DNA from: WYEN01 sp049976205
Lineage (GTDB): Archaea; Thermoproteota; Thermoprotei_A; Sulfolobales; AG1
Direction: 5' to 3'
Assembly: GCA_049976205.1 (NCBI GenBank)
Contig: JBMFIR010000009.1
Location: forward strand, 1-39,891
Length of the DNA: 39,891 bases
The notes below the pieces were generated by a model. That model saw only the letters and a list, made by a program, of their open reading frames with translations. It was not told where the DNA came from and made no database searches. The position numbers were made by a program, and so were the translations under genes. How positions within the stretch are numbered: position 1 is the first letter of the stretch; the number at the start of each line of letters is the position of its first letter. This document shows positions 33,289-39,891 of the stretch, one piece after another.

Positions 33289-33455
33289 TTATTGAAGAAC
33301 CTAAGTGAAAGCTCATTATAGACTCCTTGCTTAAAAATAACATGTCTTAGGGATCTTCTGAAGAACTTATCTCTAACTGACCTAAGATATAAGCTTAACT
33401 ACAGATCACGAAAATATTTGATGCAGAGATTCCTAGAAGATTTTTTCTAATCAGA
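33289..33455. other. 167-bp spacer upstream of reverse gyrase 2
   Basis: On the minus strand TTATTTTTAAGC (about 33332-33345) can serve as the reverse gyrase 2 TATA box, leaving a leader of roughly 25-30 bases. The remainder, downstream of top6A, is AT-rich. Two CTGA motifs were examined as sRNA boxes and rejected for lack of C boxes. Confidence 0.4.
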
Positions 33456-34622
33456 TTAATCGATCCAATCTTTCGTCTGTATCTTCGTGGGTATATATGT
33501 ATCCATTAAGAAAACAAGCCCTTTACTAGTTAAAGCTTCGATCTCTAGCTTAACTTTCTTCTCCTCAAATAACTCTATCTCTCTCTTCCACTCAGGTGTT
33601 TGGAACCATTTGTAATTCTTGATCTCTTTAGCTCTCTTCAGATCCATCTCTTTGGCTCTTATGGTATAGTTTCTTCTCTCACTCTCTGTTAGATAAGGTT
33701 TCTTACCTCTCTTTGGGTCGCCGAAGATATCGCTCATGGAAACTCCTAAAAATCTTGCTTGAGGAGTTGCTAATCTCTCACTCTCATAGGACAATGTTAT
33801 GGATCCTATTTTGAACACGCTATATATATACCATCCATAAGGATCAGAATCCGTTATTATATATACGGGAAGCTTCAACTCTTCATTTAATCTTCTCACG
33901 AATCTTCTTGTAGCTCTATCGGGTTGCCCAGCACTTGTTACCAAGATCGATTTATACTTCTTCCAGAAACCAGCTCTATGCAACTGCTGAAAAACAGCGT
34001 CTTTCTCTATGACTAAGACATATTCCGCGTCTACATCTATGAATTCGATGAGGTCTGGTGTAGGCTCAATCGCATAGGCTCCATGACCCATTTTGCTCAG
34101 ATCTATTACATCGTCACCACTTCTAATTCTCATATTGCCTACTACCTTACCCTTCTCTTTTGATAGAATAAGCATATCTTCTCTAAGAAGATTCGTGAAA
34201 ACCTCAATATCTCTTAGAACAGAATCACTCTCTTTCTGCTCATCCCAAGTGTTCTCCTCATGTACCTTTCCATCGTAGGATCTGTATCGTATGGTGTGTT
34301 TACCTCTGTAATAGAGATCTCTTATAGTTGGGTACTCATTATTAACTAAAGCCTGATATATTATTGATCCCATGAGAATAGTCTGCATAAATTTTCTAGA
34401 CTCATTCATATCAAAGAATTTTCTAGATAACTTCTCGTCTCCCAGCAGAAGCAGTTTTTGGACGGGGTCGTATATTGTATTTGATAGTGTTCTCTTAGGA
34501 ATAAGCATCTCAGGCTCTTTATCTCTTAAAATATCATCGAGTATCTTCATAAAACTCTTTCTTAACACCTCACCGGCTCTTCTCCTAGCCTCCAGATCTA
34601 TCTTAGATGTGAAGTTACTCAT
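33456..34622 (-). CDS. top6A: DNA topoisomerase VI subunit A
   Basis: The ATG at 34622 (MSNFTSKIDLEA) follows AGGTGG at good spacing; two GTG codons just upstream in frame are part of that ribosome-binding site. 388 residues, normal for the family. The winged-helix (CAP) domain holds the catalytic tyrosine in TIRDLYYRGKH (Tyr104/105). The TOPRIM domain has VIEKDAVF with the metal Glu and ITDSDPYGW with the DxD pair. The Spo11-like subunit cuts both strands to relax or decatenate DNA together with subunit B, encoded eight to seventeen bases upstream in the same operon. Confidence 0.96.
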   Translation of the reverse strand: MSNFTSKIDLEARRRAGEVLRKSFMKILDDILRDKEPEMLIPKRTLSNTIYDPVQKLLLLGDEKLSRKFFDMNESRKFMQTILMGSIIYQALVNNEYPTIRDLYYRGKHTIRYRSYDGKVHEENTWDEQKESDSVLRDIEVFTNLLREDMLILSKEKGKVVGNMRIRSGDDVIDLSKMGHGAYAIEPTPDLIEFIDVDAEYVLVIEKDAVFQQLHRAGFWKKYKSILVTSAGQPDRATRRFVRRLNEELKLPVYIITDSDPYGWYIYSVFKIGSITLSYESERLATPQARFLGVSMSDIFGDPKRGKKPYLTESERRNYTIRAKEMDLKRAKEIKNYKWFQTPEWKREIELFEEKKVKLEIEALTSKGLVFLMDTYIPTKIQTKDWID

Positions 34623-34639
34623 ATACACCACCTAAATCA

Positions 34640-36232
34640 TTATTCAACGGATAAGACGACTTCATCAATGGATCTTATATTCGTGATAGAGGTCTTTTCT
34701 TTAGCCATCTTAAATAATTTTTTCTGAATCTCTTCATATATCTTTTTCTCCGAAGAATCATTGCTGGAGTATATTATGCTTAACCCTCTTGATATCTCAG
34801 GGATATATTTAAGAAATGTATAAATTCTTCTCATTTCCTCCTCAAGTTTCTTTTTCTTATTAAGATAGACACGTAATCTCCTAGCTAATTCTTTTAATCC
34901 ATTCTCTATCTCTCTCTCGATCTCAGGTACATCAGCTATGCTCTCCTTACCAACTCCCTTATATGGAATTTTAGTGCTACAAACGTGGGTTAAAACAGCT
35001 AGTCTAGCAGGAAACTCTACTCCATAATTCTTCCAATCAATATTCGAAACAACTTTAAATGACACGTCACTACCCTCATCATATAGCAGAGGTATCTTAT
35101 TAGCGTATCTTAACAAAAGTATTTCTTCTGGGAAAGGTGCTTCGGGTACGAATCCTCCGTAGGCAATACCCAACTCAACTATTACTGCGTGACCCTCATA
35201 GGCCACAGGTTTTCTGGTTATGGCTTCTACGAATTCTGGATTAAATATATTCTGTAGACCTATCTTAATAAGTTCCTCACCTATTGGTGATAAATGATCC
35301 GCAGATGGTCTTCTCAAATCCTTGTAATTAGCTATGGCATCTAGAAGCTTTTTCAGATCATCTAAACTCATTTTCTTAATAGATTGATTAAGTTTGAAGC
35401 CAGCTGCTCTTATAATTCCCTCAGCTGTTTTCTCTCCTACTCCCTCAAACTCCTCCATTAAAAATTCTTTAAGAGATCTGCTTCTACTTTTCTCGATCAT
35501 GTCTTTTAGTGCCTGGAGATCAATTCCTCTTAGATGAGGTCTAACCTCCTTAGGAGATTTAGGCATTTTAGTAGTGACTCTCTCATATACATAGATATTG
35601 TTCTCAGGGTCCTTGAGAATTATCTCTGCATATGGTGTGACAACAGCTGTTCTTTTAATATAGTCAAGTATCTTACTTTTTGCTCTTGTCCAATCACCTT
35701 TTAAATACACTTTTACTATTGTACCATTCCACTTCGATATATTAGGATAATAAGATTCCTCAAGTATAATAGGTTGATTCTTAGCTACATCAATCATTAA
35801 TTTATAGCTATAAACCCTAGAAGAGCCTCTCGTGGCACTCGTAACCTCAACGGGTTTCCCAACTGTTATCTGTCCATATAAGACAACCATTTTTGCACCT
35901 AAACCAAACATACCTCTAGTTTGTCTCAAGACATACTTGCTGCTATACAGAACTCTTCCAAATGCCTGTGGAATATAGTTAGGTGGTATACCTACACCAT
36001 TGTCTTGAACTGTTATTGAGTATACTTCCTCGCCAGAGTCAACTTTATCAATAGATACCTTAATACTAGGATATATGCCATGAGTATCTGTTGCGTCGAG
36101 TGCATTCTCAACTAATTCTCTAACTGCTTGATAAAGTGCCTTTGCCGGGTTTGAGAATCCGGCGATCTCTCTATTCCTATAGAAGAATTCCGATGGTGTA
36201 ATAGATCTGTATCTCTCTGCCACTAAACTCAT
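34640..36232 (-). CDS. top6B: DNA topoisomerase VI subunit B (GHKL ATPase)
   Basis: A 530-residue ATPase subunit. N-box ELVENALDATD near residue 38, G1 box VQDNGVGIP near 75, G2 box TRGMFGLGAKM near 105 and the switch-lysine region in the transducer domain are all recognisable. The helix-two-turn-helix middle segment is at about 230-310 (EEFEGVGEKTAEGIIRAAG). ATP-driven dimerisation closes the gate over captured DNA. First gene of the B-A pair; it follows a small unknown gene by 77 bases. Confidence 0.96.
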   Translation of the reverse strand: MSLVAERYRSITPSEFFYRNREIAGFSNPAKALYQAVRELVENALDATDTHGIYPSIKVSIDKVDSGEEVYSITVQDNGVGIPPNYIPQAFGRVLYSSKYVLRQTRGMFGLGAKMVVLYGQITVGKPVEVTSATRGSSRVYSYKLMIDVAKNQPIILEESYYPNISKWNGTIVKVYLKGDWTRAKSKILDYIKRTAVVTPYAEIILKDPENNIYVYERVTTKMPKSPKEVRPHLRGIDLQALKDMIEKSRSRSLKEFLMEEFEGVGEKTAEGIIRAAGFKLNQSIKKMSLDDLKKLLDAIANYKDLRRPSADHLSPIGEELIKIGLQNIFNPEFVEAITRKPVAYEGHAVIVELGIAYGGFVPEAPFPEEILLLRYANKIPLLYDEGSDVSFKVVSNIDWKNYGVEFPARLAVLTHVCSTKIPYKGVGKESIADVPEIEREIENGLKELARRLRVYLNKKKKLEEEMRRIYTFLKYIPEISRGLSIIYSSNDSSEKKIYEEIQKKLFKMAKEKTSITNIRSIDEVVLSVE

Positions 36233-36309
36233 ATCAGAAACCTCTCACTACTGATCTAAAGCTATTACTGATATCCTTAAAAAATATTTTTATGTATAAC
36301 CTATTAGTG

Positions 36310-36483
36310 TTACTCTTCGATCAATTCCTCTATTTTTGAGTAAGGTATTATGTACTCGATAACACAGTGAGCATCCTTACATAAGTAATCAAGATCTCTA
36401 CTACCTCTCTTCTTCAGAGATTCAAGCCTTACATCCTTATGATTCTTTCTTCTCTTCTTATATCTGTCTACTTCAGTACTCAA
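36310..36483 (-). CDS. Small basic protein, 57 aa, unrecognised
   Basis: A TTG at 36483 opens a 57-codon frame ending TAA at 36310, with a GAGAAGTG ribosome-binding site about ten bases ahead. The product starts MSTEVDRYKKRRKNHKDVRL, continues with ESLKKRGSRDLDYLC, and has Cys35 and Cys40 in LCKDAHCVIEYIIPYSKIEE. The composition is protein-like and the frame fills the space between gltX (18 bases upstream) and top6B. Coding is thus likely, although too short for standard cut-offs. I know no family; a nucleic-acid binding role is a guess from the basic N-terminus. Confidence 0.55.
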   Translation of the reverse strand: MSTEVDRYKKRRKNHKDVRLESLKKRGSRDLDYLCKDAHCVIEYIIPYSKIEELIEE

Positions 36484-36501
36484 TTACGTTTTCACTTCTC
36501 G

Positions 36502-38250
36502 CTATTTATGCATATAGAGTAGATACACTCTTTTCTCAGAGATCTTATCTAACTTGGCAAAGCCTACCCTAATTAGCTGAAATACTATATCTTTAAGTGA
36601 AAATATGCTCTCTTCGATATAACCTGTTTTTCTTATGATTCTAAGATTCTCTGGAACATTTAATGCAGCATTTACTCTACCTTTACCAATCCACTGGATA
36701 ATTTGTAGCTTGAGTTCTCTGGCTAATGAAAGATCTCTTGACAAGATCCTTCCCTCATAGAAGTCCTTACCCTCTGAAACAATTTCGATGTTGGCTAACT
36801 CCATTAATCTAAATCTTTTATTCTCCAAAACATCTCTTCTCTGAACATAAACAAAGTAGCCTCTACTATCTTTATCAACACATAATCTTCTAGACCCAAG
36901 AGAAGAGTTATCAGGATGATAGGAGGCGTCTACACACTCCTCTTTATTCAGATCTCTTAGATAGAGCTTCACAGGATCCTCTACAAAAACGATTCTTCTC
37001 GAAACAGGATCTATCTTCTTTCTATTCTGAGAAGCAATTAGATCCCATGAGATAACTGCATCACTTGGCTTAATCCCTGTCTCGAGAACTATTTCTCTAA
37101 TAACTTCTGGTAATATACCTCTCTCTCTTAAACTAGCTAGTGTTCCAAAGCGCGGATCAGCATAGCCTCTAAATTTCTCAGGATCTTTCTCAAGAAGTGA
37201 TTTAATCTTTGATTTACTGAGTATAAATCCCTCGAGCTTTAATCTTCCATGAGAAATCACCATTGGATACCGCCAATTCATATGTGAGTAGAGGAACGAT
37301 TGTTTAATAGTGTTCTGATAATGTTCTCTACCTCTGAAGATGTGTGTGACACCCATTAAGTAATCGTCTACACCGGCAGCAAAGTTGTAGGTGGGCCAAA
37401 CAATATATTTGCTACCTACTATTGGGTGAGGATACTTGTCTGTGTCTATGATCCTGAAAGCTATCCAGTCAATAACGCTAGGATCTGGGTAATTCAGATC
37501 TGTTTTTACTCTAAATACAGCTTCTCCCTCCCCAAAGTATCCAGAGAGCATTTTATCGAATAACTCAAGGTTTTTCTGAGGATCACTGCTTCTATAAGGC
37601 GAGGGTCTTCTCTCGAGTTTTAGTTTTCTGAACTCCTCCTGAGGCAAGAGATCTATGTAGCCGCCTCCTCTCTCCAGTAATTTCCTGGCAATATCATAGT
37701 AGATCTCTAGTCTGAGGCTCTGGATATATTCTTCGTCCCACTTAATTCCAAGCCATCTAAGATCCTCTTTAATAATATTATATGCTTCTGGTAAAGGTTT
37801 TTTTGTTCTAGGATCTGTATCCTCGAATCTAAGGATCATTTTACCGTTGTATATCTCATGAGCATAGATGTATGATAATAGAGCAGGTCTAGCATTTCCT
37901 AAGTGAAGAACGAAATCTGGATTTGGGGCAAATCTAGTCACCACATAATTATTCTTTACATCGGGTAAAGGTGGTAGTTTCTTCTCCTCCACTACTCTCT
38001 CTTTGATTCCGCCGAATAACTCGTCTAAAACTCTCTTCTGCTCATCGAGAGACATAGAATTGACCTTGTTAACAATCTCTGATACTATTTGAGCAATCTC
38101 TCTAGCTCTGGATCTGAGATCCGGGAACTCTCCCAAGACCTTATTCATTACAGGACCTAGCTGGGCCTTACCACCGTGCTTAACAGCGTTTTCTAAGGCG
38201 TATCTATACGCTGTCTCTCTAATCTTCTCCTTAAGATCCTCGAGACTCAA
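36502..38250 (-). CDS. gltX: Glutamyl-tRNA synthetase, archaeal type
   Basis: The 582-residue product charges tRNA-Glu and, as a non-discriminating enzyme in archaea, probably tRNA-Gln. An N-terminal helical extension covers 1-95 (typical of archaeal/eukaryotic GluRS). The HIGH motif is in VTRFAPNPDFVLHLGN at 103-119, the KMSKS motif is ILSKSK near 345, and the C-terminal half is the beta-barrel anticodon domain of the GlnRS type. The start TTG at 38250 lies inside the DUF2118 gene, overlapping it by 20 bases, so both are co-translated. No glnS is in the window. Confidence 0.95.
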   Translation of the reverse strand: MSLEDLKEKIRETAYRYALENAVKHGGKAQLGPVMNKVLGEFPDLRSRAREIAQIVSEIVNKVNSMSLDEQKRVLDELFGGIKERVVEEKKLPPLPDVKNNYVVTRFAPNPDFVLHLGNARPALLSYIYAHEIYNGKMILRFEDTDPRTKKPLPEAYNIIKEDLRWLGIKWDEEYIQSLRLEIYYDIARKLLERGGGYIDLLPQEEFRKLKLERRPSPYRSSDPQKNLELFDKMLSGYFGEGEAVFRVKTDLNYPDPSVIDWIAFRIIDTDKYPHPIVGSKYIVWPTYNFAAGVDDYLMGVTHIFRGREHYQNTIKQSFLYSHMNWRYPMVISHGRLKLEGFILSKSKIKSLLEKDPEKFRGYADPRFGTLASLRERGILPEVIREIVLETGIKPSDAVISWDLIASQNRKKIDPVSRRIVFVEDPVKLYLRDLNKEECVDASYHPDNSSLGSRRLCVDKDSRGYFVYVQRRDVLENKRFRLMELANIEIVSEGKDFYEGRILSRDLSLARELKLQIIQWIGKGRVNAALNVPENLRIIRKTGYIEESIFSLKDIVFQLIRVGFAKLDKISEKRVYLLYMHK

Positions 38251-38710
38251 TTCTTATTCTTCCTAACGAATTTTTATCCCCAATTAATATAAGTATTCTC
38301 TCTGAAGATCCGCCAAATAGATCTGTTACATAGAGAACTAATCCTTCGGTATTAACTCTATGACTCCTGACCTCTCCCTTAGATGTAAGGATCCTTGCTA
38401 CTCTATCTCCTATATTAACTTCATCTCCTTCTTTAACTAGTAGAGAAACACTTACTCCTGAGATCTCTATAATATTCACTCTAGTGTTCTTGGGGACGTA
38501 TAGTGCTTCTACCGAACCTGGTGGAATAACTATAAAAGATTTTTTAATTGAATGATTCTCGAGATCAACAATATATTTATATGCTTCTTCATAAGGATAC
38601 TCAAGATAGCATTTCTCACATCTCTCACAGGATCCTGTTATCACATTATCTGCTAAACAATAACAATACTCTGAGTCTCTAACACTCTCGCAATCTTCCT
38701 CGATTAGCAC
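38231..38710 (-). CDS. DUF2118-type protein with biotinyl/lipoyl-like domain
   Basis: A 159-residue protein. The N-terminus carries a cysteine cluster (EYCYCLADN, then SCERCEKC) that could bind zinc or an Fe-S cluster. The C-terminal 80 residues form a biotinyl/lipoyl-like barrel (VSLLVKEGDEVNIGDRVARILTSKGEVR, then NTEGLVLYV), but the MKM-type lysine that carries biotin or lipoate is absent, since the hairpin reads SKGEVRSH. This combination matches the archaeal DUF2118 family of unknown role. GTG at 38710 is about 25 bases from a TATA box (TATAAATA), consistent with a leaderless message. It overlaps gltX. Confidence 0.65.
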   Translation of the reverse strand: MLIEEDCESVRDSEYCYCLADNVITGSCERCEKCYLEYPYEEAYKYIVDLENHSIKKSFIVIPPGSVEALYVPKNTRVNIIEISGVSVSLLVKEGDEVNIGDRVARILTSKGEVRSHRVNTEGLVLYVTDLFGGSSERILILIGDKNSLGRIRIESRGS

Positions 38711-38727
38711 GTATGGGAAAGAGGAAA

Positions 38728-38735
38728 TATTTATA
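38728..38735 (-). promoter_or_regulatory. TATA box of the DUF2118-gltX operon
   Basis: Minus-strand TATAAATA, placed about 22-25 bases before GTG 38710. Transcription is thus expected to begin at or next to the start codon. It may also drive gltX, the 57-aa gene and the top6 genes, whose spacers are short. Confidence 0.5.
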
Positions 38736-38749
38736 CACCCATTCCTTGC

Positions 38750-39751
38750 TCACTTAGTTCTGTACGAGAGTCTTATTGTGAGATCTCTGATGAGATTAAC
38801 TGCTTCACGATCAACTGCTCGAGACTCTATATGCCTCAGATGATCTAGTGCTTTATTTACGTATTCCTTTATCAGCTCCTCAGCTCTATTAAGTCCACCG
38901 TATTTAACTATTAGATCTTTTGCTTTGTAAAGATCTTCTAAAGAAGCCTCTCTATTCCCAATAACCTTATTAAGAAACTCCTTATCGCTCTCACTAGCTC
39001 TACTATAAGTATGAATTACAAGAATAGTTCTCTTACCCTCCCTAAGATCATTTAATACAGGCTTACCTGTTTCTTTAGGATCTCCAAACACACCTAGTAT
39101 ATCATCTCTTATCTGAAAAGCTATACCTGCGTACTTAGCGTATTCAATAGATCTCTCAATATCCTCCCTACTCGACCTCTCGCTCAGCATGGTTCCGATA
39201 CCTGCAGCTGCCATGAATAGAGAGGATGTTTTTCTGTAGATCATCTCTATATAATCTCTCTCGCTTACCTCCGAGAACCTCGGTAAGGTTATATCTAGTG
39301 CTTGACCTTCAGCCACGATCTCTGATGCTCTATTTAAGAGATCTATGATCATCACTAACTTATCTCCACTGATTCTACTAGATAGATTAAGTAAGGCTCT
39401 ATAAGCTTTTGCATATAGATAGTCTCCAGCTAAAATAGCCATAGATTCTCCGTAGACTACATGGGTTGTTGGTACTCCCCTTCTGTATTGATCTCTATCC
39501 ATTATGTCATCGTGTACGAGAGTGAAGTTGTGTAAAATCTCTATAGATGCTCCTGCTAAAGCTGCCAGTTCTAGATCTCCCCCAAAGGCCTTAGTGAATA
39601 AACCTAACATAACCGGTCTAAGTCTTTTTCCGCCTGCTTTTATGAGATGTTTTGAAGCTCTCTCCAGTATCTCTATATCACACTTCAGTATATGATCTAT
39701 GTAGCTATTAACTTTTGGAATGAATTGATCCGTGAAATTCTCGAGAGACAT
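38750..39751 (-). CDS. Geranylgeranyl diphosphate synthase (polyprenyl synthetase)
   Basis: The 333-residue trans-prenyltransferase makes the C20 (or longer) precursor of archaeal ether lipids. It has GGKRLRPVML near residue 40, the first aspartate-rich motif HDDIMDRD near 84, and the second, FQIRDDILGVFGD, near 213, with GKPVLNDLREGKRT after it. Residues before the first motif (HNFTLV) are of medium size, in line with C20 rather than longer products, but chain length cannot be fixed from this. ATG at 39751 has an AT-rich promoter around 39780-39790. Confidence 0.92.
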   Translation of the reverse strand: MSLENFTDQFIPKVNSYIDHILKCDIEILERASKHLIKAGGKRLRPVMLGLFTKAFGGDLELAALAGASIEILHNFTLVHDDIMDRDQYRRGVPTTHVVYGESMAILAGDYLYAKAYRALLNLSSRISGDKLVMIIDLLNRASEIVAEGQALDITLPRFSEVSERDYIEMIYRKTSSLFMAAAGIGTMLSERSSREDIERSIEYAKYAGIAFQIRDDILGVFGDPKETGKPVLNDLREGKRTILVIHTYSRASESDKEFLNKVIGNREASLEDLYKAKDLIVKYGGLNRAEELIKEYVNKALDHLRHIESRAVDREAVNLIRDLTIRLSYRTK

Positions 39752-39842
39752 CTCTTTAAACCAAGTAAATTGATACTAGTAAAGTATTAAGGTATAGGAA
39801 GAAGTAACTAGGGACTGAATCTTTTTTCATGTTAATAGAAGT

Positions 39843-39855
39843 CTTTTTATAAAGG
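39843..39855 (+). promoter_or_regulatory. TATA box at the right edge
   Basis: CTTTTTATAAAGG is a strong TATA element whose expected start point falls at or beside ATG 39872. Confidence 0.5.
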
Positions 39856-39871
39856 ATGATTTCTTGCACCG

Positions 39872-39891
39872 ATGTGGGCTATGCCTAATAG
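39872..39891 (+). CDS. Probable start of a leaderless gene, cut by window edge
   Basis: ATG at 39872 reads MWAMPN before the window ends. The only support is its position about 22 bases after a strong TATA box. Nothing can be said of the product; a second ATG three codons later is possible. Confidence 0.35.

Noticed and set aside
33350..33420. Two CTGA motifs 20 bases apart upstream of reverse gyrase 2
   Set aside because: No C or C' box at suitable positions on the plus strand.
1..39891. CRISPR array, insertion sequence or integrated virus
   Set aside because: No spaced direct repeats, transposase or integrase motifs, or att-like tRNA duplication was seen; the only mobile element is the intein.

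Overview
The window looks like a chromosomal segment of a hyperthermophilic crenarchaeon. The case rests on two complete reverse gyrases, a topoisomerase VI, a single MCM with a Gins23 partner, archaeal ribosomal proteins L37Ae and L40e, an archaeal NAC, a KEOPS Pcc1, a CTP-type riboflavin kinase, a beta-CASP aCPSF-type nuclease and TATA/BRE-like promoters, several placed so that transcripts would be leaderless. The DNA is AT-rich, uses many TTG and GTG starts and favours AGA arginine codons. A low-GC Desulfurococcales-like organism fits best, but I cannot name a species. No CRISPR array, rRNA, insertion sequence or prophage is visible. Apart from an intein this is dense core-genome DNA, and no gap exceeds 300 bases.

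Layout. 1-2.8 kb: the end of an unrecognised protein, an Lrp/AsnC regulator divergent from glutamine synthetase with a matched pair of operator-like palindromes between and around their starts, and tRNA-Pro(UGG). 2.9-4.6 kb: thiI, a tiny Lys/Glu-rich ORF and a good candidate C/D box sRNA. 4.6-9.25 kb: a membrane-transport cluster that pairs an OPT-like polytopic protein with an FtsX/MacB-like ABC exporter (large permease, small permease, ATPase). 9.3-14 kb: CorA and reverse gyrase 1. 14.1-18.8 kb: NAC, Pcc1, Brix protein, L37Ae, TatA, a coiled-coil membrane protein, L40e (54 aa), the beta-CASP nuclease and riboflavin kinase. 18.9-23.6 kb: a substrate-binding-protein fold without a signal peptide, then a compact minus-strand operon hemK-like / panE / panB / trmB-like, and a divergent membrane protein. 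23.7-36.5 kb: a long minus-strand run reading top6B-top6A, then reverse gyrase 2, gins23-mcm (with intein), prepilin peptidase and a YchF-like GTPase. 36.3-39.8 kb: a 57-aa unknown protein, glutamyl-tRNA synthetase, a DUF2118-type biotinyl/lipoyl-like protein and geranylgeranyl diphosphate synthase. The right edge has a probable leaderless gene start.

How the genes work together. The most coherent theme is DNA topology and replication: two reverse gyrases, both topo VI subunits, the MCM helicase and Gins23 lie within 26 kb. A second theme is translation and RNA: tRNA-Pro, ThiI, sRNA candidate(s), NAC, Pcc1, Brix, L37Ae, L40e, aCPSF2-like nuclease, release-factor-type methyltransferase and GluRS. 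Cofactor genes (pantoate synthesis, FMN synthesis, isoprenoid lipid precursor) are interspersed. The least understood parts are the OPT + ABC transport cluster, the intein with an atypical block B, and the two small-RNA candidates.
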